Assembly: GCF_018613155.1 (NCBI RefSeq)
Contig: NZ_JAGGQU010000018.1
Coordinates: 32,460 to 96,459 of the forward strand
Length of the DNA: 64,000 nucleotides
DNA from: Bacillus sp. ISL-55
Lineage (GTDB): Bacteria > Bacillota > Bacilli > Bacillales > Cytobacillaceae
Direction: 5' to 3'
Below are positions 39,741-48,920 of this stretch, in pieces. Made by a program: the position numbers and the translations under genes. Each line of letters opens with the position of its first letter. The first letter of the stretch is position 1. The notes beneath the pieces are model-generated. The model did no database searches. It was not told the DNA's origin and saw only the letters and a program-made list of their open reading frames with translations.

Positions 39741-39874
39741 CTGTTGATTTCCGTTCCAGTCGCTTCGCTTTCCGCGGGGCTGGCGCTGAGCCTCCTCGTC
39801 GCTTTGCTCCTGCGGGGTCTCACCTGACCAGCTAAGCCCGCAGGAGTCTACGCGCCTTCCACTCCAATCAACAG
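39741..39874. repeat. 134-bp palindrome-ended repeat, no coding capacity
   Basis: Terminal inverted repeat CTGTTGATT / AATCAACAG, with internal GC-rich hairpins (GCTGG ... CCAGC; CCTGCGGG and CCCGCAGG). Built like a small non-autonomous dispersed element; similar sequences are, from memory, frequent in Bacillus intergenic DNA. It fills most of the 348-bp gap between yqkE and scoB. An end fragment occurs at about 13410. Confidence 0.85.
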
Positions 39875-39978
39875 GGCTTATAAAATATAAATTAAATTTA
39901 CTACAAACACTTGTGATGAAATTATACCATCGGATGCTAACAATTAAAATTTTTCTGAGTTTGCTGCTCTTTAAAGCA

Positions 39979-40010
39979 AAAGGAACGCCTTTTTAAGGAC
40001 GTTCCCGTTT
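39979..40010 (-). terminator. terminator of thl-scoA-scoB
   Basis: GGAACG / CGTTCC hairpin with paired inner bases, then T4 on the minus strand, right after scoB. Confidence 0.7.
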
Positions 40011-40012
40011 TA

Positions 40013-40681
40013 TCAATATGCGTCTAAGACGACTGAGTCGTCTACCTGGAGTTCAGGTTCCGTTGATTTGATGACATCGTCGACTGTGTAACCGGAAGCT
40101 ACTTCAACCAGCTTCAGCCCGAAAGGTGTTACGTCTATGACAGCCATATCTGTGATGATCCGGTTGACAACACCTTTTCCTGTCAATGGAAGGCTGCATT
40201 CTTTAAGGATTTTCGCATCACCACTCTTGTTCACATGCTCCATGATGACGATGATTTTTTGTGCTCCGTGGACAAGGTCCATTGCACCGCCCATACCTTT
40301 GATCATCTTTCCTGGAATCATCCAGTTAGCAAGATCGCCGGCTTCAGAGACTTCCATTCCGCCAAGGATGGCGATATTGATGTGTCCTCCGCGGATCATT
40401 GCGAAAGACTCAGCCGAATCAAAATACGCAGCACCTGGAATTGCCGTAACTGTTTCTTTGCCTGCGTTGATCAAATCTGGATCGACGCTGTCCTCGGCTG
40501 GATAAGGTCCAATCCCAAGCAAGCCGTTTTCGGACTGAAGGACAACCTGCTTATCGTCGGAAATGAAATTTGCCACCAATGTCGGCATCCCGATGCCAAG
40601 GTTAACGTAAAAACCATTTTCGATTTCTTTTTCCGCCCGGCGCGCGATTTTTTCCCGGACATTCCCTTTATTTTTTATCAT
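40013..40681 (-). CDS. scoB: 3-oxoacid CoA-transferase subunit B
   Basis: Beta subunit of a succinyl-CoA:acetoacetate-type CoA-transferase. 222 residues; catalytic Glu in [13 protein letters not shown]-terminal [14 protein letters not shown]. Transfers CoA to acetoacetate; with the thiolase and HMG-CoA lyase next door this points to ketone-body or leucine breakdown. Confidence 0.94.
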   Translation of the reverse strand: MIKNKGNVREKIARRAEKEIENGFYVNLGIGMPTLVANFISDDKQVVLQSENGLLGIGPYPAEDSVDPDLINAGKETVTAIPGAAYFDSAESFAMIRGGHINIAILGGMEVSEAGDLANWMIPGKMIKGMGGAMDLVHGAQKIIVIMEHVNKSGDAKILKECSLPLTGKGVVNRIITDMAVIDVTPFGLKLVEVASGYTVDDVIKSTEPELQVDDSVVLDAY

Positions 40682-40710
40682 ATGCCTTCTCCTTTCATGA
40701 TCAGCCAGAG

Positions 40711-41400
40711 TTAACTTCTCACTGTCAGCCTTTCAATCCGTTTCTCCTGATTGCCCTCAATCAGTGTCTGGACATAAATGCTTGGAGTATGGATACTTTT
40801 CGGATCTAATTCTCCTACTTCATATAAATTCTCGACTTCGGCAATCGTTACCCTGCCGGCCGCTGCAATCATTGGATTGAAGTTCCTCGCCGTTTTATGA
40901 TAAACAAGGTTCCCCATTTTATCGCCTTTCCAGGCACGGACGATGCTAAAATCCGCAGTCAGCGACTCTTCAAGGAGATACTCTTTGCCATTGAACATGC
41001 GGGTTTCTTTTCCTTCCGCGATCGGTGTTCCCACTCCTGCCGGCGTGTAGAAAGCTGGGATTCCTGCACCGCCTGCCCTGATTTTTTCAGCCAGGGTTCC
41101 TTGTGGAATCAATTCGACTTCGATTTCACCAGATAATACCTGTCTTTCGAACTCTTTATTTTCCCCAACATAGGAACCTACCATTTTCTTAATCTGCTTG
41201 TTCTTTAGCAGCAGTCCAAGTCCCCAATCGTCGACACCACAGTTATTTGAAATGACTGTCAGGTCTTTTACCCCTTTTTCAACAAGTGCCAGTATGGCAT
41301 TTTCCGGGATTCCGCAGAGACCAAAGCCGCCAACCATCAAGGTTGCACCATCATGGATCCCAGTAACGGCATCTTGAAAGGATGTGCAAATTGTTTTCAT
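40711..41400 (-). CDS. scoA: 3-oxoacid CoA-transferase subunit A
   Basis: Alpha subunit, 229 residues, with [19 protein letters not shown] and [19 protein letters not shown]. The ATG at 41400 is spaced best from AAAGGGGG; a tandem ATG at 41403 is nearly as good. 29 bp upstream of scoB. Confidence 0.94.
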   Translation of the reverse strand: MKTICTSFQDAVTGIHDGATLMVGGFGLCGIPENAILALVEKGVKDLTVISNNCGVDDWGLGLLLKNKQIKKMVGSYVGENKEFERQVLSGEIEVELIPQGTLAEKIRAGGAGIPAFYTPAGVGTPIAEGKETRMFNGKEYLLEESLTADFSIVRAWKGDKMGNLVYHKTARNFNPMIAAAGRVTIAEVENLYEVGELDPKSIHTPSIYVQTLIEGNQEKRIERLTVRS

Positions 41401-41480
41401 CATTAATCCCCCTTTGACTATAGGTAGCACGGGCTAATGCCAGTGCAAGATTTCAAAAAAAAGTTAAAAGATTACTAGGT

Positions 41481-42668
41481 TTAAGCGAGCTCGACAACTG
41501 TCGCAACACCCTGTCCTCCGCCTATGCATAGGGTAGCAAGACCGGTCTTCGCATTACGGCGCTTCATTTCATGGATCAGTGTAACAAGGATCCTGGCTCC
41601 ACTTGCCCCGATTGGATGGCCCAGCGCAATCGCACCGCCATTCACGTTCAGGATATCCTTGTTGAATTTCAGTTCACGATCAACAGCTAGTGACTGTGCT
41701 GCAAAAGCTTCATTTGCCTCGATCAGTTCCATCTCGTCCATAGTCATGCCTGCTTTATTCAAGGCTTTCTTGACTGCGTCAACTGGACCAATGCCCATGA
41801 CGCTCGGATCAACACCAGCACTTGCGTTCGCCCTGATAACCACGAGTGGTTTCAGGCCAAGTTCTTCCGCCTTTGCCCGGCTCATGACAACAAGGGCTGC
41901 AGCTCCATCATTGATTCCTGACGCGTTCCCCGCTGTTACACTGCCATCCTTTTTGAATGCCGGACGCAAGCCGCCAAGCTTCTCCGCTGTTGTCCCTTTT
42001 TTCGGATACTCATCCGTATCAAAAACGACCGGATCACCTTTTCGCTGCGGAATTTCGATTGGAACGATTTCATCCATGAACTTGCCTTCTTCGATTGCTT
42101 TTGCTGCCTTTTCCTGGCTGGCTGCCGCAAATTCGTCCTGTTCTCCTCGTCCGATATCATAACGTGAGCATAGGTTTTCTGCTGTGACACCCATATGATA
42201 GTCATTGAAAGCACACGTGAGTCCGTCGGAAGTCATGCTGTCGACAAGCTTCTGGTCACCCATCTTAAAGCCGTCACGGGCGTTTTTCAATAAGTATGGA
42301 GCCTGGCTCATATTTTCCATTCCGCCAGCCACGACGACTTCCGCATCACCCGCTATGATGGCCTGCGCTGCCAGATGTACTGCCTTCAGGCCCGATCCGC
42401 ACACCTTATTGATTGTCATAGAGGAAGCGCTTTCAGGAATGCCCGCCTTAATCGCTGCCTGTCTTGCAGGATTTTGCCCTAATCCAGCCTGAAGGACATT
42501 GCCCATGATGATTTCATCTACCTGACCGGGCTCAACGCCCGCCTGCTTCAATGCATCTTTAATTACCGCGGCACCTAGATCTGGTGCGGAAATATTCTTC
42601 AAACTGCCATTAAAGCTGCCAATTGCCGTTCTTACAGCAGCTACGATTACTGCTTCATTCTTGCTCAA
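41481..42668 (-). CDS. acetyl-CoA C-acetyltransferase (thiolase)
   Basis: Thiolase joining or splitting acetoacetyl-CoA. 395 residues from the TTG at 42668, with AAAGGG eight bases upstream; the GTG and ATG further up lack spacing. Nucleophile Cys90 in [15 protein letters not shown]; His in [11 protein letters not shown]; second Cys in [11 protein letters not shown]. Leads the thiolase-scoA-scoB block and is divergent from the HMG-CoA lyase gene. Confidence 0.94.
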   Translation of the reverse strand: MSKNEAVIVAAVRTAIGSFNGSLKNISAPDLGAAVIKDALKQAGVEPGQVDEIIMGNVLQAGLGQNPARQAAIKAGIPESASSMTINKVCGSGLKAVHLAAQAIIAGDAEVVVAGGMENMSQAPYLLKNARDGFKMGDQKLVDSMTSDGLTCAFNDYHMGVTAENLCSRYDIGRGEQDEFAAASQEKAAKAIEEGKFMDEIVPIEIPQRKGDPVVFDTDEYPKKGTTAEKLGGLRPAFKKDGSVTAGNASGINDGAAALVVMSRAKAEELGLKPLVVIRANASAGVDPSVMGIGPVDAVKKALNKAGMTMDEMELIEANEAFAAQSLAVDRELKFNKDILNVNGGAIALGHPIGASGARILVTLIHEMKRRNAKTGLATLCIGGGQGVATVVELA

Positions 42669-42758
42669 ACTGCTCACCCTTTCTCTGGTTCTCACATCTT
42701 ATTTACTTCTATTGCTTTTAATAAAATCCCTTTTATTTTATCAAAATTTTATTTATTC

Positions 42759-42788
42759 TTGCATTTTTAAAAATATTCTATTTACAAT
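42759..42788 (+). promoter_or_regulatory. candidate promoter of the HMG-CoA lyase gene
   Basis: TTGCAT and TACAAT with an 18-bp spacer, 30 bp before the ATG at 42819 in an AT-rich divergent region. Confidence 0.45.
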
Positions 42789-42818
42789 TAAGATATCTTA
42801 AGAGGAGGGTTATATCAA

Positions 42819-43721
42819 ATGCTGCAACTTCCCGAGAAGGTTGAAATAATTGAAGTTGGCCCGAGAGACGGGCTTCAAAATGAAAAGAATTTTGTTCCTA
42901 CGGATGTAAAAAAAGCCTTTATCAGTTCCTTGAAGGATGCCGGAGTCAAAGAGATGGAACTCACTTCCTTCGTATCCCCAAAATGGGTGCCACAAATGGG
43001 CGATGCCGCAGAGATCGTTGCTGACTGCCTTGACAGCACCACCAGGAATATCGTCCTTGCTCCCAATAAAAAGGGAGTTGAACGAGTCTATATGACTGAC
43101 TGCAAAGCGGTCGCTGTGTTCGTCGGAGTCAGCAATACCTTTAACCAAAAGAATATCAACAAATCGACAGCCGAGAGCCTTGCTGAGGTTCTGCCATTGA
43201 TTGCAGAGCTTAAGTCGAAGGATTATTTTGTGCGTGCATGCATCTCAACTGCTTTTTATTGTCCTTATGAAGGCAAGATTGACGAAGGTGAAGTCCTTGC
43301 ACTATGCGGTGAATTCGTTGAGGCTGGGGTCGATGAATTGAGCGTCGCAGATACGATCGGCATGGCGGCACCCCATGAATCCTATTCTTTATTTTCCAAA
43401 TTGAAGGATGCCTACCCGGTTGTGCTGCTGACTGCGCATTTCCATGATACAAGAAAGCTGGCACTGTCGAATATTTTTGCCGCTCTCCAGGCAGGGATCA
43501 CCCGGTTCGACACTTCTGCCGGCGGTCTGGGCGGATGCCCGTTCGCCCCAGGTGCTGCAGGCAACGCTGCTACGGAGGATGTCGTCTATATGCTTCACAG
43601 GATGGGAATTGACACCGGCGTCAGCCTTAAAAAAATGCTCAAGGCCATCGAGCTGATCCAGCCTCATATCTCAAGGCCGATTGAGAGCACCTATTTCAAG
43701 CTGAATTCTGTTACAGTTTAA
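42819..43721 (+). CDS. yngG: hydroxymethylglutaryl-CoA lyase
   Basis: Splits HMG-CoA to acetoacetate and acetyl-CoA, the last step of leucine degradation. 300 residues; EVGPRDGLQNE at the N-terminus, metal-site HFHDTRKLAL and the active-site loop GGLGGCPFAPGAAGNAATED with the catalytic Cys. Its product feeds the scoAB/thiolase enzymes encoded divergently. B. subtilis YngG is the relative. Confidence 0.95.
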   Translation: MLQLPEKVEIIEVGPRDGLQNEKNFVPTDVKKAFISSLKDAGVKEMELTSFVSPKWVPQMGDAAEIVADCLDSTTRNIVLAPNKKGVERVYMTDCKAVAVFVGVSNTFNQKNINKSTAESLAEVLPLIAELKSKDYFVRACISTAFYCPYEGKIDEGEVLALCGEFVEAGVDELSVADTIGMAAPHESYSLFSKLKDAYPVVLLTAHFHDTRKLALSNIFAALQAGITRFDTSAGGLGGCPFAPGAAGNAATEDVVYMLHRMGIDTGVSLKKMLKAIELIQPHISRPIESTYFKLNSVTV

Positions 43722-43794
43722 ACTTTTTGCATAAGCTTCCACTCTTGAATCCATCTTATTAGATGAGGTTATCTTGAAGAAGGGAGCATATTGC

Positions 43795-43926
43795 ATGAGC
43801 CAAAAACGTGACAAAGGCTACAGCCAGCAAGGCAAGCCAAACGCAGATACAGTAAAACAGCAAATTGCCGCCGAGGATCTTGAAAAAGCGATTCACCCAA
43901 CAAAGCGCCAAAATTCACAGCAATAA
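43795..43926 (+). CDS. unrecognised 43-residue hydrophilic protein
   Basis: Reads MSQKRDKGYSQQGKPNADTV and then an acid/Lys-rich stretch to RQNSQQ. AAGGGAG lies nine bases before the ATG and a clear terminator follows 7 bp after the stop, so it is a complete small gene. Highly polar, Gln-rich, no membrane span; the style resembles minor small spore proteins, but no family was recognised. Confidence 0.7.
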   Translation: MSQKRDKGYSQQGKPNADTVKQQIAAEDLEKAIHPTKRQNSQQ

Positions 43927-43933
43927 GATGTTG

Positions 43934-43958
43934 GACCGCCTGATTCGGCGGTCTTTTT
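43934..43958 (+). terminator. terminator of the 43-residue gene
   Basis: GACCGCC / GGCGGTC with a 6-nt loop, then T5. Confidence 0.88.
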
Positions 43959-44019
43959 AATGTTTGTACTACCAAGACTAATGGTAAAATAAAGAAAACG
44001 AATTATCGGAGGGTTGAGC

Positions 44020-44973
44020 TTGAGAAGAGCGTTCCGCGTGCTATTTTCTTTTTTGTTTGTCCTGACCTCACTCGGGGTTTTTATATCCAATAAAGTCATG
44101 TTCTTACGAAGGAAAGATGACGAAGAAATCTTCAATCGGGAAACGAAAGCTGGGCATCTCGTGCCTGATGAATATGATTTACTGCCCAAAACGGAAGTTA
44201 CCATTCCTTCGTCCTTTGGTTACTCATTAAAGGCCGTCTTGGTTGAACCGCATGACACAAACCGTTATATCATCATTGCCCACGGGGTTACCCAGAGCAA
44301 GACGAATTCCGTGAAATATATGAACTTGTTTTTGAACAGGGGCTTCAATGCGGTTATCTACGACCACCGCCGCCATGGGGAGTCCGGCGGGAAGACCACC
44401 AGCTACGGATATTATGAAAAATTCGACCTGAAATCGGTGGTAGACTGGCTGAGGGATGTGAAAGGTCTAGATCTACTTCTTGGCATCCACGGGGAGTCAA
44501 TGGGAGCCGCTACCCTGCTCCTTTATGCCGGCATGATTGAAGACGGAGCTGATTTTTATGTTGCAGATTGTCCATTCTCTGACTTCAGCGAACAGCTTGC
44601 TTACCGCATCAAAGAAGAGGTTAAATTTTTGCCGCCAAAACTATTGCTGCCAGTCGCCAGTATGTTCGTCCGCATCCGTGATAAATATTCTTTGAGTCAG
44701 GTATCTCCGATTGCAGTTATCGAAAATATTAAAAACCCGATCCTTTTCATCCATAGCCGCAAGGACGACTTCATTTTACCATCGATGACTGAAGCTTTGT
44801 TCGAACAAAAAAAAGGAGCGAAAAAATTATTCATGGCCGAAAATGGCCTCCATGCTCAATCCTACAGCGAAAACCGAGAACAATATGAAAAAGTGCTCGA
44901 TGAATTTCTTGTTGAATACGGATTTGTTCAGGAACGGAATGCAGTTGACGATACTGTTGTTGTTGATCAGTAA
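44020..44973 (+). CDS. yqkD: alpha/beta hydrolase YqkD
   Basis: Membrane-anchored serine hydrolase; substrate unknown. N-terminal anchor at about 3-22; oxyanion region IIAHGVTQSKTNS; nucleophile Ser in GIHGESMGAATLLL; Asp in HSRKDDFIL; His in NGLHAQSY. The start is TTG at 44020 with GGAGGG six bases upstream (317 residues). B. subtilis YqkD is the relative, in the same neighbourhood. Confidence 0.9.
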   Translation: MRRAFRVLFSFLFVLTSLGVFISNKVMFLRRKDDEEIFNRETKAGHLVPDEYDLLPKTEVTIPSSFGYSLKAVLVEPHDTNRYIIIAHGVTQSKTNSVKYMNLFLNRGFNAVIYDHRRHGESGGKTTSYGYYEKFDLKSVVDWLRDVKGLDLLLGIHGESMGAATLLLYAGMIEDGADFYVADCPFSDFSEQLAYRIKEEVKFLPPKLLLPVASMFVRIRDKYSLSQVSPIAVIENIKNPILFIHSRKDDFILPSMTEALFEQKKGAKKLFMAENGLHAQSYSENREQYEKVLDEFLVEYGFVQERNAVDDTVVVDQ

Positions 44974-44979
44974 CGTTAT

Positions 44980-45008
44980 GTCACCAATAGGCTATTGGTG
45001 ACTGTTTT
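44980..45008 (+). terminator. terminator of yqkD, same palindrome as array C
   Basis: GTCACCAATA / TATTGGTGAC with a 3-nt loop then T5. The arms are those of array C 19 kb away, and array B starts 24 bp further on. Confidence 0.8.
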
Positions 45009-45025
45009 TATGATTACGCATAAAT

Positions 45026-45382
45026 CTATCGGACACTTTTTTCTTTCCGGGCTTGAGATTGTCCGTTAGAGGTTTTCTATCGGACACTTTCCTTCTGATC
45101 CCGCTTCCGTATTTCCGATAGAGCCCTTCTATCGGACACTTTCCTTTTGGTCCCGCTTCTGTTTGTCCGATAGAGCCCTTCTATCGGACACTTTCCTTCT
45201 GGTCCCGCTTCCGTTTGTCCGATAGAGCCCTTTTATCGGACACTTTCCTTTTGGTCCCGCTTCTGTTTGTCCGATAGAGCCCTTCTATTGGACACTTTCC
45301 TTCTGGTCCCGCTTCTGTTTGTCCGATAGAGCCTTTCTATCGGACACTTTCCTTCTGGTCCCGCTTCTGTTTGTCCGATAGA
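45026..45382. repeat. 52-bp tandem palindrome array B
   Basis: Seven units starting at 45026, 45077, 45129, 45181, 45233, 45285 and 45337. Each is CTATCGGACA, a 25-nt interior rich in C/T, TGTCCGATAG, and the linker AGCCCTT. Inner units are nearly identical, outer ones diverged. It lies between convergent yqkD and the lipoprotein gene and explains the whole gap. Confidence 0.96.
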
Positions 45383-45403
45383 CCTTGTCACTTGTCCTTT
45401 GAC

Positions 45404-45446
45404 AAAAAAAAAGATTGGCTCATCCCCGGACGAGCCAATCTTTTTA
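45404..45446. terminator. terminator of the lipoprotein gene
   Basis: Stem AAGATTGGCTC / GAGCCAATCTT with a 10-nt loop, A-run on one side and T-run on the other, directly after the array. Confidence 0.88.
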
Positions 45447-45989
45447 CTGTTTTTTACCCTGACGATCGATTTCCTTGTCTGCGGCGTCCAGTGCCCTGAC
45501 TTCTTTGTAATCGCCTATTGCGTAATAATAGCGTTCGTTTTCTTTTTCAAAGATTTCTATTTTGGTAAACTTGCCATCTGGTCCTGCGGCTTCGATGGTT
45601 TTGATATCAGGATTCACGACTTTCCCAAAAATCACGGGAATCTTCGTATCCAATGTTCCGTCTTCTTTAAAGGTTGTGAAAGTGTCGGCATACAGGATTA
45701 TGAAATCATTTTTATAATAAGTCCAGTGGTTATGTCCCGCATTTTCCCAGCCTTCTTTTTCGCTGCCTTTGATATAGGCTGCTGCCAGTGCGTCGAATGT
45801 GTTTGAGCCTTCTTTTTGCTCTGTTGTGTATAAGATGAGCCATCCATCATCCACTTTTTCCTTGTGGACGATTTGTTTGATGTTGAACGGAATATCGTTT
45901 TGGATTGCTTCTCCTGCAGTCTTATAGGCGCACGATGACAGCACGAGCATGCACAATATCAATATGGCTGACCTCCACAATTTCCCCAT
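45444..45989 (-). CDS. putative lipoprotein
   Basis: 181 residues. Signal peptide with lipobox LSSC (Cys about residue 20) and mature domain holding KVDDGWLILYTTEQKEG and HNHWTYYKNDFIILYADTF. Probably anchored to the outer face of the membrane; function not recognised. AGGGGAG four bases before the ATG at 45989 sets the start over the ATG at 46013. Confidence 0.78.
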   Translation of the reverse strand: MGKLWRSAILILCMLVLSSCAYKTAGEAIQNDIPFNIKQIVHKEKVDDGWLILYTTEQKEGSNTFDALAAAYIKGSEKEGWENAGHNHWTYYKNDFIILYADTFTTFKEDGTLDTKIPVIFGKVVNPDIKTIEAAGPDGKFTKIEIFEKENERYYYAIGDYKEVRALDAADKEIDRQGKKQ

Positions 45990-46074
45990 CTTTCTCCCCT
46001 GCCTTCGCGTCAAACTTCTATGTATTTCTACATACCTCTCTCTTATTTAACCTTTTTTTCAATTTTTTGTAAAC

Positions 46075-46404
46075 TCATAACTTCCTTTTATCATGGAAGC
46101 TCATTCTTGGATTCAGGTATTCATTCGGACTCTTTAATTGGAAACATCCTGCTGCATCCTTAAAATCGATCGTCATTTCTTCAGCAAAAAAGACTTCCTT
46201 GGCTTTTTCCATATAGATTGGAATTCCGCCTGTCTCTATCTTGTTTTCTTCCTCATAATGTTCGCTTTCAAACCAAAGGGCAGCTACCCCACTTACTGCA
46301 CAGCCGCATCCATCTATATCATATTTCAATTTTAAATACCCTTGTTTTCCTGAAACCTTTTCTTGCAGTTTGTTTAACGCTGCTTCGGTGATTTTAATTT
46401 TCAT
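46075..46404 (-). CDS. yqkB: HesB-like protein YqkB
   Basis: 109-residue protein of the HesB/IscA-like fold (MKIKITEAALNKLQEK, DIDGCGCAVSGV, CFQLKSPNEYLNPRM). It may act in Fe-S metabolism, but Cys spacing differs from classical IscA, so the role is inferred. AAAGGGAG before the ATG at 46404 fixes the start; the long frame to 46536 is not supported. Confidence 0.86.
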   Translation of the reverse strand: MKIKITEAALNKLQEKVSGKQGYLKLKYDIDGCGCAVSGVAALWFESEHYEEENKIETGGIPIYMEKAKEVFFAEEMTIDFKDAAGCFQLKSPNEYLNPRMSFHDKRKL

Positions 46405-46554
46405 GACTGCACTCCCTTTCCGATTTCCCATTTTACCATATGAAGACGTTTTTTTCGTTTTACAGCCCTTGGCCAATTTTAAAATAGTCTTGCAATTTCC
46501 CCGATTAACTTTTACTATCAAAGATAATTGTGACACTTGAAAGGGGTGCTTATT

Positions 46555-46770
46555 TTGTCAAAAGTAACAATAAAGGTGAATGATAATGGTTCATTAAGGA
46601 TTTCCGGTGATGTTGAGCTGCTGGATGGTGCCGGCAATAAATATGAAACGAAGCCTGCGTTCTCGCTTTGCCGCTGTGGCATGAGCAAAAACATGCCGTT
46701 TTGCGATGCTTCGCATAAAGGGAAATTCGAATCAGTCGTGCGTGCACCGCAAGCTGATGAAACGGAATAA
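46555..46770 (+). CDS. CDGSH iron-sulfur domain protein
   Basis: 71 residues. The 2Fe-2S cluster motif is CRCGMSKNMPFCDASHKGKF, with three Cys and one His, the CDGSH pattern. Starts with TTG at 46555, with GAAAGGGG eight bases upstream. Divergent from yqkB. Likely a small redox or Fe-S carrier protein; partner unknown. Confidence 0.9.
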   Translation: MSKVTIKVNDNGSLRISGDVELLDGAGNKYETKPAFSLCRCGMSKNMPFCDASHKGKFESVVRAPQADETE

Positions 46771-46777
46771 TTTTTTG

Positions 46778-46808
46778 AGGGCAATGGGCAATCCCATTGC
46801 TCTTTTTA
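46778..46808 (+). terminator. terminator of the CDGSH gene
   Basis: GGGCAATGGG / CCCATTGCTC with a 4-nt loop followed by T5. Confidence 0.85.
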
Positions 46809-46868
46809 TGGGGAACTTTCTGTTGACCTTTATTAAACAGGGTGACAGGGATTTTTCCAGTGAATCAA

Positions 46869-47207
46869 CTACCACTCATCCGCAAGCCTTACATCAGCAA
46901 TATGGGAAATCCCGATACGATGGATTTCTTCGAATCTGTCGACAATATGGAGCTTCTGCCCAAGCTCATTCCAATAATGGATTTTCCCGATCACCAATTC
47001 ATATTTTCTTTGCCTGAAATAGGTGATGCTGAGCGGTCGGTTATACTCCATCGCTTCGAGGATTGTTTCGTTCAATAGTTCAAGCTGCTGTTCATCCAGC
47101 TGCTTTTCCTTTTCATATTCGTCCTCCTGTGCCCAGTCTCGCAGCATCTTGACATGCTCAGGAAGCATCATTGACGTCCATTTAATTCTTCCGCGGTCGC
47201 GAATCAT
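46869..47207 (-). CDS. yqjX: YolD-like protein (YqjX)
   Basis: 112-residue YolD-family protein (MIRDRGRIKWTSMMLPEHVK, RPLSITYFRQRKYELVIG). Family members pair with Y-family polymerase genes. Here it follows yqjW, and its AAAGGAGG ribosome site lies at the end of that gene, so they are one operon. ATG at 47207. Confidence 0.9.
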   Translation of the reverse strand: MIRDRGRIKWTSMMLPEHVKMLRDWAQEDEYEKEKQLDEQQLELLNETILEAMEYNRPLSITYFRQRKYELVIGKIHYWNELGQKLHIVDRFEEIHRIGISHIADVRLADEW

Positions 47208-47224
47208 CTTGCTCTCCTCCTTTA

Positions 47225-48484
47225 TCAACCCTTATGCCCGCCAACAAGTGCAGCGCGATGCCTTGCTGTTCCGGCTGCCGTATACGATACCGCCCTTAAG
47301 AGCGCTGACGAGCCGTAGCGGCTGCGGATCCGGTCCATTGCATAACCAAGCTCTTTCTTTTTCCAGCCGTTTTTTTCAAATAGATTCAATTGGAATTCGC
47401 TGTCGGTGACAAGGTTCCCGAGTGAAATTGAAATGCTTCGCACCGTCTTTCCGGTGTAGTTTTCGGCAAAAAGCTTGAGGCAGACACGATACAGGTCCAT
47501 TGTGATATTTGTTGGCTCCTCAATTGTCCTTGAGCGGTGGAAGCCTCCGCCGAATTCATCCTGGCTATAGCCGATCCCGAAGCTGATGGTCCGGCCTGCT
47601 TTCCCATGGCTCCTTGCCCTGCGTGCGACTTCCTCGCTCATTTCGAGGATGACATGCTTGATTTCCTCTTCTTCCTTGTAATCACGAAGCAGAATCTGGC
47701 TTTTTCCAAAGCTGACCTGCCCTTCCATGATCGGGGCACCAATATCCGAAAAATCGATTCCCCATGCGTGCCAGTATAGCTGATTGCCCATTATACCAAA
47801 TTTTTTCTCCAGTTTCTCAAGGTCATAGCGGGCCAGCTGGCCGACTGTGAAAATCCCCATGCTGTTCAGTGTTTTCTCGACGCGGCGGCCAATTCCCCAC
47901 ATCTCCCTGAGCGGCGAAACGTTCCATAGCTTCGTCTGGACATCGTCATAGGTCCATTCAGCAATGCCTTTCTTTTTGGCATCAAGATCAAGGCAGAGCT
48001 TCGACATCAGCATGTTCGGCCCAATTCCAATCGCGCAGGGAAGCTGGAACTCGCGCTCGATATCATCCTTGATTTTTTTTGCGATTGAAGCTGCATCACC
48101 CCAAAGCCTAGAGGCCCCATCCACTTTTATGAAGCTTTCATCGACACTGTAGGTATGGATCGCTTCCTTTGGAACATAGCGGTTGAATACGCGAGAGATT
48201 TCAGTGGAGATTCGCAGGTAGGTGGACATCTGCGGATCAACGACAATAATTCGCGGATCATCGGGAATTTCAAATTTTCGTGATCCAGTCTTGATGCCAA
48301 ACTCCTTTTTCAAACGCGGTGAGGCTGCGAGGACGACGCTTCCCGGCCGGTCAAGGTTCCCAACGACAGCCAGATAGCAGTCAAGCGGATCAAGGCCAAG
48401 CATCACGGCAGCACAGCTCGCATAAAAGCTCTTCATATCCACACATAAAATTTTACTTTGCGGCATTTCGCTGTAATCGACCAT
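47225..48484 (-). CDS. yqjW: Y-family DNA polymerase YqjW (UmuC-like)
   Basis: Error-prone translesion polymerase (PolY2 in B. subtilis). 419 residues; catalytic acids in CVDMKSFYASCAA and YSVDESFIKVDG; fingers/thumb with AIGIGPNMLMSKLCLDLDAK and helix-hairpin-helix MWGIGRRVEKTLNSMGI; the long C-terminal little-finger domain is complete. No clear LexA box (GAACNNNNGTTC) was noticed upstream. Confidence 0.93.
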   Translation of the reverse strand: MVDYSEMPQSKILCVDMKSFYASCAAVMLGLDPLDCYLAVVGNLDRPGSVVLAASPRLKKEFGIKTGSRKFEIPDDPRIIVVDPQMSTYLRISTEISRVFNRYVPKEAIHTYSVDESFIKVDGASRLWGDAASIAKKIKDDIEREFQLPCAIGIGPNMLMSKLCLDLDAKKKGIAEWTYDDVQTKLWNVSPLREMWGIGRRVEKTLNSMGIFTVGQLARYDLEKLEKKFGIMGNQLYWHAWGIDFSDIGAPIMEGQVSFGKSQILLRDYKEEEEIKHVILEMSEEVARRARSHGKAGRTISFGIGYSQDEFGGGFHRSRTIEEPTNITMDLYRVCLKLFAENYTGKTVRSISISLGNLVTDSEFQLNLFEKNGWKKKELGYAMDRIRSRYGSSALLRAVSYTAAGTARHRAALVGGHKG

Positions 48485-48710
48485 GTTTCCTTTCTCCTTT
48501 CCGCGTGAGTCTCAACTAACAATAAGAACATCTGTTCCGTTTCATTATACCCACTATGTTAAGCGAATATGCGTTCGGTTTCAATGGTAATTTTCCGGGT
48601 GACTGACTTAATTAAGGCGAAAATGGCGACTCATACCAGGTCTGGAGATTTTTCCGGATGGTGTTTTGAGGGTGAATTCCCAGTATAATCAGATGGAGAG
48701 GTGCTTTTTC

Positions 48711-48902
48711 ATGGATAAAAAACTCATTCGCAAAATGGTTCAGAAATGCTTCGTGCAGTACCGGCATGATGATTCACTGCCGTTTGGCGAGGCAGAGTTC
48801 GATGAAATCTATATAAGGATTGTGAAACAGAAAAATGAGGAGCCTGAAGCTGATTTGCATGACATCATCAATGATGCGGTGTATGAATTTTTGGCTACAT
48901 AA
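48711..48902 (+). CDS. yqzH: YqzH-like small protein
   Basis: 63-residue soluble protein (MDKKLIRKMVQKCFVQYRHD, then an acidic C-terminus EADLHDIINDAVYEFLAT). GGAGAGG lies upstream of the ATG at 48711. Family known only as a small Bacillus protein; location next to yqjW fits. Confidence 0.78.
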   Translation: MDKKLIRKMVQKCFVQYRHDDSLPFGEAEFDEIYIRIVKQKNEEPEADLHDIINDAVYEFLAT

Positions 48903-48920
48903 AAAAACACAGAATCGAAA

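Noticed and set aside
43795..43926. Known small acid-soluble spore protein
   Set aside because: Size and polarity fit, but no SspO, SspP, Tlp or alpha/beta SASP motif could be matched.
45026..45382. CRISPR array (27-bp palindromic repeats with 25-nt spacers)
   Set aside because: The interiors are nearly identical between units rather than unique, and no cas gene is in the window. The same applies to the other four arrays.
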